Source: G020354085 sp964629975 (lineage in GTDB: Bacteria > Pseudomonadota > Gammaproteobacteria > Acidiferrobacterales > Sulfurifustaceae). From it: DNA of 13,107 bases. Position 1 is the first letter of the stretch. Each line of letters begins with the position of its first letter. Position numbers and translations under genes: made by a program. The stretch spans positions 1 to 13,107 of the forward strand of contig CAZVUN010000087.1 in assembly GCA_964629975.1 (NCBI GenBank), given 5' to 3'. The notes beneath the pieces were generated by a model that saw only the letters and a program-made list of their open reading frames with translations, had not been told where the DNA came from and made no database searches. Shown one piece after another: positions 7,345 to 12,988 of this stretch.

Positions 7345-7364
7345 GGGGGCTGAGGAGGGCGGCC

Positions 7365-7396
7365 GGGGGGGGCGNNNNNNNNNNCCCCCCCCCCCC
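7365..7396. other. Assembly gap: G8 tract, ten Ns, C12 tract
   Basis: Ten unresolved bases (7375-7384) sit between GGGGGGGG (7365-7372) and a run of twelve C (7385-7396), inside the short space between the lpoB-like and COG3014-like genes. The outer flanks are also roughly complementary (GGCCGG against GCCGGG). The real DNA may be a long G/C hairpin that stopped sequencing, or the join may be an artefact. The ten Ns may not reflect the true distance. Confidence 0.95.
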
Positions 7397-7402
7397 GCCG
7401 GG

Positions 7403-8023
7403 CTAGAAGCGCAGATTGCTGCGCTCGACCAGCTTCTTGATCTTCTTCTGGCCCTGCCAGACCTTGCGGTTGTCGGCGAGGCTGATCAGATTGAGATCGA
7501 CCTGGTAGTAGCGCACCTGGGTGCGGCCGGACACATCGATGATGGTGTTGATCGTGCCCTTCAGCATGTAGTCCGCGCCGGTCTCCTGGCCCATGGCCTT
7601 GCGCGTGTCCTCGCGCGCGTGCACGTCCTGATCCTTGCGCTCCTCGCGGATCTCGCCGCGCTCGGTGCGCGAGGCGACGAATTCGACCTTGCCGGAATTG
7701 AGCAGCGCGCGCTCCAGATCGGCCACGAAGGTGTTGACGTTGATATGTTCGTGCGAGAGGTTGCGCACCTCGCCGACGATCACGACCGGCTGCTTCTTCT
7801 TGGTGCGCATGTGGTTGTCGATCCACGGGCGCGCCAGGGCGTCCTGCACCATCTCCTCCGACACCAGGCGCGAATCGGTGTCGTTCCAGGCGCCGGACAG
7901 GTCCTGCACCTCGGTGGCTTCCATGCGCGTGACCTTGGTGCCGCACGCCGCGAGGGCGGCGGCCAGCGCCAACAGCGCCAGCCACGAGACGGCGCCGGCG
8001 CGCCGCAGAGAGACGGCATGCAT
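7403..8023 (-). CDS. lpoB: LpoB-type penicillin-binding protein activator (lipoprotein)
   Basis: This is a 206-residue outer-membrane lipoprotein of the LpoB group (COG3417). In E. coli, LpoB reaches through the periplasm to switch on the peptidoglycan synthase PBP1B. Here a signal peptide ends in the lipobox LAAC (C27). The domain then runs from about residue 48: WNDTDSRLVSEEMVQDALARPWI, PVVIVGEVRNLSHEHINVNTF, LERALLNSGKVEFVAS, then GADYMLKGTINTIID and YYQVDLNLISLADNRKVWQGQKKIKK, the last of these resembling the QL-LV-TGEI-WSG end of LpoB. Unlike E. coli LpoB it has almost no proline-rich linker between the lipid anchor and the globular domain. AAGGAG lies eight bases before the ATG, and the ATG overlaps the TGA of the preceding gene (TGATG). 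The target PBP is not in the window. Confidence 0.85.
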   Translation of the reverse strand: MHAVSLRRAGAVSWLALLALAAALAACGTKVTRMEATEVQDLSGAWNDTDSRLVSEEMVQDALARPWIDNHMRTKKKQPVVIVGEVRNLSHEHINVNTFVADLERALLNSGKVEFVASRTERGEIREERKDQDVHAREDTRKAMGQETGADYMLKGTINTIIDVSGRTQVRYYQVDLNLISLADNRKVWQGQKKIKKLVERSNLRF

Positions 8024-8595
8024 CAGCGCTTCTCCTTGGTCATACGGTCAAAAATGTTCTCGGCATTCTTGTCGATGAAGCGCCGCACGCTCTCGTTCAT
8101 GTCCTGGGAACCGCTCACCGTGTTCTTCACATGCTTGAGGTCGAGCTCGGCGATCGAATAGATGATGTTGGTCTTCTTGTCGCGCCAGCGGCCGATGATC
8201 TTGGCGCCGGCCAGATTCTGCTGCGTGACGTTCTTGATCTGGCGCGACACCGCCTCCTCGGTGGCGGCCTGGCCGCCGTCGGTGCGCGTCGCCGCCTGAT
8301 AATCGTTCGATACCACGTCCATGAACGAGGAGAAGATGCGCGCCACCTCGGCGCGCGCCCGGTCATCGGCCGTGCCCTGCTGCAAGGCGGCATCCGGCAT
8401 CGGCATGGCCGAACCGACGCCGTGGAACAGGCGCCCGTCCTTGTCGTTCAGTATGTTGGTGCCCTTGTTGACCCAGTCGGGCGCACCCTTGATGCCAAGG
8501 TCGCTCTCGACCTTGGTCTTGCCGGCACAGGCGCCCAGTACGAGCGCCGCGGCGGCGGTGATGAGCAGGGTTTTCAGGGAAAGGTGGCGTTGCAT
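8023..8595 (-). CDS. LPP20-family lipoprotein (short form), first gene of the operon
   Basis: This is a 190-residue exported lipoprotein. The signal peptide LKTLLITAAAALVLGAC gives lipid cysteine C23. The LPP20-type core follows: GAPDWVNKGTNI (about 36-47), LFHGVGSAMPMPD, then ADDRARAEVARIFSSFMDVVSND (about 76-98). A C-terminal part with KIIGRWRDKKTNIIYSIAELDL comes next, equivalent to GIQIGDQWQDPVSKTHYALAVLP of the longer paralogue in the same operon. The start is the ATG at 8595 with AGGAGA about six bases upstream; the frame stays open far beyond it, but that part lies antisense to the metallo-hydrolase gene and is not protein-like. A perfect TATAAT on the minus strand lies about 75 bases upstream. 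The stop overlaps the lpoB start by one base. Exact function unknown. Confidence 0.85.
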   Translation of the reverse strand: MQRHLSLKTLLITAAAALVLGACAGKTKVESDLGIKGAPDWVNKGTNILNDKDGRLFHGVGSAMPMPDAALQQGTADDRARAEVARIFSSFMDVVSNDYQAATRTDGGQAATEEAVSRQIKNVTQQNLAGAKIIGRWRDKKTNIIYSIAELDLKHVKNTVSGSQDMNESVRRFIDKNAENIFDRMTKEKR

Positions 8596-8651
8596 CGTTG
8601 TCTCCTGGGTACCGGATATGACCTCGGGGCGGCTGTTTTTCCGACAAGGCC

Positions 8652-8678
8652 GTCCTATGTAAGCACCAATTATAGGAC
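8652..8678. promoter_or_regulatory. Dyad operator candidate in the divergent promoter region
   Basis: GTCCTAT (8652-8658) and ATAGGAC (8672-8678) are perfect inverted arms separated by 13 bp, with centres 20 bp apart (two helical turns), as expected for a dimeric regulator. The right arm overlaps the TATAAT of the lipoprotein operon, so binding would cover that promoter. The site also lies just upstream of the divergent metallo-hydrolase gene. The regulator is unknown. Confidence 0.5.
8669..8674 (-). promoter_or_regulatory. Consensus -10 (TATAAT) of the lipoprotein operon
   Basis: The minus strand reads TATAAT exactly, 74 bases before the first lipoprotein start. The region 17 bp upstream gives only a weak -35 match, so an activator or an extended contact may be needed. 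Confidence 0.5.
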
Positions 8679-8703
8679 AATGCCAAGCGTGGCCGATTCT
8701 CCC

Positions 8704-10101
8704 ATGCGCATTGGCTTTCTTGGCGCCGCCGGCGAAGTCACGGGCTCCTGCTACCTGGTGCAGTGCGGTGCGCAACGCGTGCTGCTCGACTGCGGCCTGA
8801 TCCAGGGCGCCCCCAAGGACGCGGCGCGCAACCGCCTGCCGTTCGACTTCGATCCGGCGCGTATCGATGCCGTGGTGCTGAGCCACGCGCATCTCGATCA
8901 CGCCGGGCGACTGCCGCTGCTCGTGCAGCAGGGCTTCCGCGGGCCGATCTACGCCCACCCGGCGAGCCGCGACCTCTGCCAGATCATGCTGCGGGATGCG
9001 GCGGCGGTGAACGAGCGCGATACCGAGTGGGACAACCGCAAGCGTGCACGCAAGGGGCTCGCGCCCCTGCTGCCGCTGTACACGCGCGCCGCGGCCGATG
9101 CCGCCATGCGCCAGTTTCGGACGCTGCCCTACGACACGGCGCAGGACATCCTGCCGGGCGTGCGCGTGCGGCTGCGCGATGCCGGACACATCCTGGGCTC
9201 GGCCTGCGTGGAGCTGGCGCTCAGCGCCGGTGGGCGCCGGCGCAAGCTCGCCTTCAGCGGCGATCTTGGCCATGCCGGCGCGCCGATCCTGCGCGATCCG
9301 CAGACGCTGACCGAGGCCGATCTGGTCCTGCTCGAGAGCACCTACGGCGACCGCGACCATCGCTCCTGGGATGCCACCTGGGCGGAGCTGGCGCAGGTGT
9401 TCGATGCGGGCACACCGGTGCGCGGCAATATCCTCATCCCGGCATTCGCCGTGGGTCGCACCCAGGAGCTGCTGTACGTCATGAAGCAGCACTACCGCGC
9501 CTGGGGTCTGGATCGCTGGCGCATCTTCCTCGACAGCCCGCTGGCGATCGAGGCCACCGAGGTCTACGCCCGCCACTGGCGCGAGTACGACGCGGAGGCG
9601 GCACGCTCGCGGCGGCGTGCGGGCGAGCTGTTCCGGCTGCCGAACCTGCACGTCGCGCGCACCGCCATCCAGTCGGCGGCCATCAACCGCATTCAGTCGG
9701 GCGCCATCATCATCGCCGGCAGCGGCATGTGTGAGGGCGGACGCATCCGCCATCACCTCAAGCACAATGTCTGGCGCGACACCTGCCAGATCGTGTTCGT
9801 GGGCTATCAGGCCGCCGGCACCCTCGGGCGCGCGCTCGTCGACGGCGCCCGCCACGTGCGCCTGTGGGGCGAAACGATGCGTGTGGCGGCGCGCGTGCAC
9901 ACGATCGGCGGCCTGTCGGCCCATGCCGGCCAGGCGCAGTTGCTCGGCTGGTATGGCCACTTTGCCGCGCGCCCGACGGTGGCGCTGGTGCACGGCGAAC
10001 CGCCGGCCCAGGAGGCGCTGGCGCGCCGGCTGCGCGCGGAGCTCGGCGCGCGCGTGCTGCGACCGCGCAGCGGCGAGTGGCTCGACCTCGACGCCCGGTA
10101 G
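8704..10101 (+). CDS. Beta-CASP metallo-beta-lactamase-fold RNA nuclease (YSH1/CPSF-like)
   Basis: This 465-residue protein has the metallo-beta-lactamase plus beta-CASP architecture of COG1236, a group of zinc-dependent RNases related to eukaryotic CPSF-73. Zinc site: SHAHLDHAG with H61, H63, D65, H66; H162 in DAGHILGSA; D187 in FSGDLG; and H430 in VHGE. Beta-CASP motifs: A, LLESTYGDRDH (acidic residue E211); B, GLSAHAGQ (H407); and the GSGMCEGGRIRHHL loop near 339-352. Every metal ligand is present, so it should be active as an endo- or 5'-exoribonuclease; its target is unknown. I chose the ATG at 8704 because family members begin M-x-I-x-FLGAAGEVTGS; an in-frame ATG at 8680 would add eight residues and overlaps the promoter region. 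It has no obvious SD. It is divergent from the lipoprotein operon and followed by a 246-bp space. Confidence 0.9.
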   Translation: MRIGFLGAAGEVTGSCYLVQCGAQRVLLDCGLIQGAPKDAARNRLPFDFDPARIDAVVLSHAHLDHAGRLPLLVQQGFRGPIYAHPASRDLCQIMLRDAAAVNERDTEWDNRKRARKGLAPLLPLYTRAAADAAMRQFRTLPYDTAQDILPGVRVRLRDAGHILGSACVELALSAGGRRRKLAFSGDLGHAGAPILRDPQTLTEADLVLLESTYGDRDHRSWDATWAELAQVFDAGTPVRGNILIPAFAVGRTQELLYVMKQHYRAWGLDRWRIFLDSPLAIEATEVYARHWREYDAEAARSRRRAGELFRLPNLHVARTAIQSAAINRIQSGAIIIAGSGMCEGGRIRHHLKHNVWRDTCQIVFVGYQAAGTLGRALVDGARHVRLWGETMRVAARVHTIGGLSAHAGQAQLLGWYGHFAARPTVALVHGEPPAQEALARRLRAELGARVLRPRSGEWLDLDAR

Positions 10102-10144
10102 GCGCAACCGCCCCCCCGCGCGCCCGCGCCGCCGGTTCACGGAT

Positions 10145-10158
10145 TTGACACGCGTCAA
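10145..10158. promoter_or_regulatory. TTGAC-N4-GTCAA palindrome upstream of fccAB (FNR/CRP-family-like site)
   Basis: TTGACACGCGTCAA is a perfect 5-4-5 palindrome. It has the geometry of FNR, DNR and FixK sites (TTGAT-N4-ATCAA) with C/G at the fifth position. If a regulator bound here at -41.5, the start point would be near 10193 and the -10 would fall on 10181-10186, which reads TTTATT. That fits class II activation. An equivalent palindrome lies at 12166-12179. Identity of the regulator is inference. Confidence 0.55.
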
Positions 10159-10249
10159 GGTCGCGCCCGGCTCGATAGGGTTTATTGGCTGACCCCTTTT
10201 TGCGGCTGACGCGCGTATGGCGACCGCGCGACGGGCAGGCTGGGGCGGA

Positions 10250-10270
10250 GCAGCGGCGCCTGACCGCTGC
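10250..10270 (+). other. Hairpin in the fccA leader
   Basis: GCAGCGG (10250-10256) and CCGCTGC (10264-10270) form a perfect 7-bp stem with a 7-base loop, inside the roughly 155-base predicted leader of fccAB. A competing pairing GGGCAG (10233-10238) with CTGCCC (10267-10272) is possible. There is no following T run, so it is not a terminator. The leader otherwise holds no recognised riboswitch. Confidence 0.35.
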
Positions 10271-10347
10271 CCATCGGTGCGAGGAAGAACAAAGCGAGAC
10301 AGGGCCGTTTCACGGTCGCCGGCTTTCCCTGACAGGAGACAACGTTA

Positions 10348-10737
10348 ATGAGAGGCATACACCTGACCCGTGCGCCGTTGCTCGGCGCGTTGTGCATCGT
10401 CGCCGCCTCGTGCGCGACGAGTCCCTCTGGCCCCGCCCCCGCCGGGGCAAAACCGGCCGAGGCCACCAAGGCAGCCGAAGCGCCCGCGCGTCCCGTTACG
10501 GTGGCGGAAGCGGCCAACATGGCCAACAACTGTTTTGCCTGCCACGGTCCGAACGGCGTGAGCCCGGGCGCGATTCCGAGTCTCGACACGCTCACCGCCG
10601 ACAACATCAAGTTGATGATGCGCCTGTTCAAGACCGGCGAGCGGCCGAGCACCGTGATGGGCCGTCATGCCAAGGCGTACAGCGATGGCGAAGTCGAGGC
10701 CATCGCCAAGTACATTGCCGGACTCAACCGGAAGTAG
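10348..10737 (+). CDS. fccA: Flavocytochrome c sulfide dehydrogenase, monoheme cytochrome subunit
   Basis: This 129-residue exported class I cytochrome c carries one heme motif, NNCFACHG, with CxxCH at 62-66 and a likely Met ligand at M104 (STVMGR). It ends in the usual C-terminal helix EVEAIAKYIAGL. It should take electrons from the FAD of FccB during sulfide oxidation in the periplasm. The signal peptide ends in VAASC; C22 could be a lipidation site, followed by an Ala/Pro-rich linker (about 25-50), so the enzyme may be membrane-tethered. The single heme matches the small FccA type rather than the diheme Allochromatium type. AGGAGA is eight bases before the ATG. It is 11 bases ahead of fccB, so the two are co-transcribed. 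The lipidation call is less certain than the cytochrome call, because the -3 residue is Ala. Confidence 0.88.
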   Translation: MRGIHLTRAPLLGALCIVAASCATSPSGPAPAGAKPAEATKAAEAPARPVTVAEAANMANNCFACHGPNGVSPGAIPSLDTLTADNIKLMMRLFKTGERPSTVMGRHAKAYSDGEVEAIAKYIAGLNRK

Positions 10738-10748
10738 AGGGACCCATC

Positions 10749-12044
10749 ATGAGCAAAATCACACGCAGAGATTTCCTGAAACTGACGGGCGCCGCGGCCG
10801 CGGCCGGAACACTCGGCTATGCCGGCGGCGCGCGCGGGCAGGTCGGCGCCGCCGGTCCGAATGTGGTCGTGGTCGGCGGCGGCTTCGGCGGCGCCACCTG
10901 CGCGAAGTACCTGCGCAAGGCCGATTCCACCATCCGCGTCACGCTGATCGAGCCGAAGAAGGAATTCGTCACCTGCCCGTTCAGCAACTACGTCATCGGC
11001 GGATTGCCGAACGTGTCGATGAAGACCATCACCCACCGTTACGAGACGCTGCAGCGCGCCCACGGCGTGGCGGTGATCCACGACAGCGTGGTGGCCATCG
11101 ACCCGGTGGCGAAGAAAGTGAGGCTCAAGGGTGGACACACACTCACCTACGACCGCCTGGTGCTGTCGCCCGGCATCGGCTTCAAGTGGGGGGCGATCAA
11201 GGGTTACGACGAGAAGGCCGCCGAGGTCATGCCGCACGCCTGGCAGGGCGGGCCGCAGACCGAACTGCTGCGCAAGAAGCTCGAGGCCATGAAGGACGGC
11301 GGCGTGTTCGTGATGGTCGCGCCGCCCAATCCGTTTCGCTGCCCGCCCGGACCGTACGAGCGCGCGAGCATGGTCGCGCACTACCTCAAGACCTACAAGC
11401 CGCGCTCCAAGGTGCTCATCCTCGACGCGAAGGACGACTTCTCGAAGAAGGGCCTGTTCATGGACGGCTGGAAGAAACTCTATGGCAGCATGATCGAGTG
11501 GGTGCCGGGCGCCAAGGGCGGCATCGTCAACGGTGTTAACGTGAAGGCCATGACCGTCGACGGGCAGCTCGAGACGTACAAGGCCGACGTGGTCAACGTG
11601 ATCCCGCCGCAGACCGCGGGCGAGATCGCGCTCCAGACCGGGCTCGCCAACGCCTCCGGGTTCTGTCCGGTCAATCCGAAGACGTTCGAATCGACCATTC
11701 ACAAGGACATCCACGTCATCGGCGATGCCTCGATCGCGGGCGCGCTGCCCAAGAGCGGGTTCGCCGCCAACAGCGAGGCGAAGATCACCGCCTATGCGAT
11801 CGCCGCCGCGCTCAGGGGCGAGAGCCCGGCCGACGCCTCCTATGTCAACACCTGCTACAGCCTGGTCGCACCGGACTACGGCATCTCCGTCGCCGCCGTC
11901 TATCGTGTCACCGACAAGGGCATCGTCGCGATCGAAGGCTCCGGCGGCGTGTCGCCGAAGGACGCCACCGACGGCTTCCGCAAGGACGAGGCCAAGTACG
12001 CCTTCGGCTGGTACGCGAGCATCACCGCCGACACCTGGGGCTAG
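10749..12044 (+). CDS. fccB: Flavocytochrome c sulfide dehydrogenase, FAD subunit
   Basis: This 431-residue precursor oxidises sulfide to sulfur or polysulfide and passes electrons to FccA. It has a Tat signal (TRRDFLKLTG, 5-14), so the folded flavoprotein is exported to the periplasm. The FAD-binding VVVVGGGFGGATCAKYL is at 39-55. Key cysteines match Allochromatium vinosum FccB: C76 in FVTCPFSNYVIGG aligns with the cysteine that carries covalent FAD, and C198 (PFRCPPGPYERAS) and C306 (GFCPVNPKTFES) align with the redox-active disulfide. HVIGDASI (322-329) is the second FAD motif. The C-terminal part, NTCYSLVAPDYGISVAAVYR near 367-386, is typical of the family. The length is that of a complete FccB. 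The ATG at 10749 is 11 bases after the fccA stop, with AGAGGG as a weak SD. A strong terminator follows. Confidence 0.95.
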   Translation: MSKITRRDFLKLTGAAAAAGTLGYAGGARGQVGAAGPNVVVVGGGFGGATCAKYLRKADSTIRVTLIEPKKEFVTCPFSNYVIGGLPNVSMKTITHRYETLQRAHGVAVIHDSVVAIDPVAKKVRLKGGHTLTYDRLVLSPGIGFKWGAIKGYDEKAAEVMPHAWQGGPQTELLRKKLEAMKDGGVFVMVAPPNPFRCPPGPYERASMVAHYLKTYKPRSKVLILDAKDDFSKKGLFMDGWKKLYGSMIEWVPGAKGGIVNGVNVKAMTVDGQLETYKADVVNVIPPQTAGEIALQTGLANASGFCPVNPKTFESTIHKDIHVIGDASIAGALPKSGFAANSEAKITAYAIAAALRGESPADASYVNTCYSLVAPDYGISVAAVYRVTDKGIVAIEGSGGVSPKDATDGFRKDEAKYAFGWYASITADTWG

Positions 12045-12081
12045 GCGGCGCCAGCGCCGGTCCGCATGCAGCGTGACGTTC

Positions 12082-12110
12082 GGGGCAGCGTGAGCTGCCC
12101 CTGTTTTTTT
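12082..12110 (+). terminator. Rho-independent terminator of fccAB
   Basis: GGGGCAGC (12082-12089) pairs perfectly with GCTGCCCC (12094-12101) around a GTGA tetraloop, followed at once by TGTTTTTTT. It lies 37 bases after the fccB stop and is the only textbook intrinsic terminator in the window. It separates fccAB from the NapC-type unit. Confidence 0.93.
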
Positions 12111-12128
12111 GGTGGTGCCGCGCCTGGC

Positions 12129-12134
12129 TACATT
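12129..12134 (+). promoter_or_regulatory. Possible -10 (TACATT) before the tetraheme cytochrome gene
   Basis: GGCTACATTAG resembles a -10 hexamer just after the fccB terminator. No good -35 is visible. If it is used, the palindrome at 12166-12179 would lie downstream of the start point and act as a repressor site. Weak evidence. Confidence 0.25.
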
Positions 12135-12165
12135 AGCGGTCGCTCATGGACGCGCCACGGGTCGA

Positions 12166-12179
12166 TTGACATTGGTCAA
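12166..12179. promoter_or_regulatory. Second TTGAC-N4-GTCAA palindrome, upstream of the NapC/NirT-type gene
   Basis: TTGACATTGGTCAA is a perfect 5-4-5 palindrome, extended to 16 bp by flanking A and T. It has the same half-sites as 10145-10158 with an unrelated spacer (ATTG against ACGC), as expected for two sites of one regulator. It lies about 100 bases before the gene. The -10 expected for class II activation (12202-12207) is poor, so its mode of action is unclear. Confidence 0.55.
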
Positions 12180-12279
12180 TGCGGACAAGGCCGCAATGCA
12201 TGAAACATCGCATCCAGCACGCCGAGCGCGCGCATGCGAGCGCGGCAGGTGCGAGGCCGGAAACCGGGGAGCCGATACG

Positions 12280-12873
12280 ATGGCGGACACGAAGAAGTCT
12301 CGTTGGCGCAGCGCTCTCGGTGGGCTTGTCCTCGTCGTGCTGGGTGCCGTGCTGTTCGGGGCCTTCAACGTGGGCCTCAATGCGACCAACACCGAGGCGT
12401 TCTGCATTTCCTGCCACACCATGAAGACCAACTACGAGGAGTACAAGAAGACCGCGCACTTCAGGAATCCGTCCGGCGTGCGCGCCACCTGCGCCGATTG
12501 CCATGTGCCGCGCGATTACGGCAACAAGCTCATCGCCAAGGTGATGGCGGCGAAGGACGTGTATCACGAGATCATGGGCACGATCGACACGCCGGAGAAG
12601 TTCGAGGCGCGCCGCTGGCACATGGCCAACGTGGTGTGGGCCAAGATGAAGGCCAGCGATTCGCGCGAGTGCCGCGGCTGCCACGACATGCAGCAGATGG
12701 ACCTCGAGAACCAGAGCAAGTCCGCGGCCAAGAAGCATGCGCGCGTCATGACCGGCGGCAAGACCTGCATCGAGTGCCACACCGGCGTGGCCCACAAGGA
12801 GCCGGACGCACCGGAAGGTGCGGTCAAACCGAGCGACGAGGCGCGCGTGCCCGCGGCCAGGGCGGCGTCGTAA
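12280..12873 (+). CDS. NapC/NirT-family tetraheme cytochrome c (membrane quinol dehydrogenase)
   Basis: This 197-residue membrane-anchored multiheme cytochrome is of the NapC/NirT/NrfH/CymA family, which takes electrons from quinol and hands them to a periplasmic partner enzyme. A single uncleaved membrane helix lies at about 12-32, with the N-terminus in the cytoplasm. Four CxxCH heme motifs follow: CISCH 42-46, CADCH 71-75, CRGCH 131-135 and CIECH 163-167. WHMANVVWAKMKA at 113-125 is typical of the part before heme 3. The length fits the family (about 190-200). The start is the ATG at 12280, with GGGGAG eight bases upstream; the frame is open further upstream but without signal-like sequence. 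The partner is probably encoded by the exported protein that starts 115 bases downstream. Family alone cannot tell nitrate, nitrite, hydroxylamine or sulfur compounds apart. Confidence 0.9.
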   Translation: MADTKKSRWRSALGGLVLVVLGAVLFGAFNVGLNATNTEAFCISCHTMKTNYEEYKKTAHFRNPSGVRATCADCHVPRDYGNKLIAKVMAAKDVYHEIMGTIDTPEKFEARRWHMANVVWAKMKASDSRECRGCHDMQQMDLENQSKSAAKKHARVMTGGKTCIECHTGVAHKEPDAPEGAVKPSDEARVPAARAAS

Positions 12874-12895
12874 CCGCCCCCGCCCGGTGCGCGGC

Positions 12896-12903
12896 AAAGG
12901 AGG
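12896..12903 (+). other. Perfect Shine-Dalgarno-like AAAGGAGG without a start codon
   Basis: AAAGGAGG matches the anti-SD closely, but no ATG, GTG or TTG follows within the usual 4-13 bases. It lies in the 115-base space between the tetraheme cytochrome and the next gene, which has its own GAGGAGG. It could be a ribosome standby site, a remnant of a lost small gene, or chance in a purine-rich stretch. Confidence 0.3.
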
Positions 12904-12988
12904 AAGGGACATCCGAGACCGAAGCGAGTCCGACCCGACCGACACAGCACGCGCCATCGGCGTGCGACAAACCGAGGAGGAGGCAATC

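Noticed and set aside
5585..7353. Plus-strand frames of 147 and 439 codons opposite the two distal lipoprotein genes
   Set aside because: These are antisense to lipoproteins with signal peptides and coupled junctions; the translations look like compositional shadows (Gly/Arg/Val-rich).
7375..7384. Frameshift or split gene at the N run
   Set aside because: Both flanking genes look complete without it: lpoB ends at 7403 and the COG3014 gene starts by 7344. The gap lies between genes, although a longer N-terminus cannot be excluded.
8596..10158. Minus-strand frame extending the short LPP20 gene upstream by more than 500 codons
   Set aside because: It is antisense to the beta-CASP nuclease gene. 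The lipoprotein signal, SD and TATAAT all place the real start at 8595.
10665..11714. Minus-strand open frame of 349 codons opposite fccB
   Set aside because: fccB is unmistakable on the plus strand; the reverse frame has no family-like motif.
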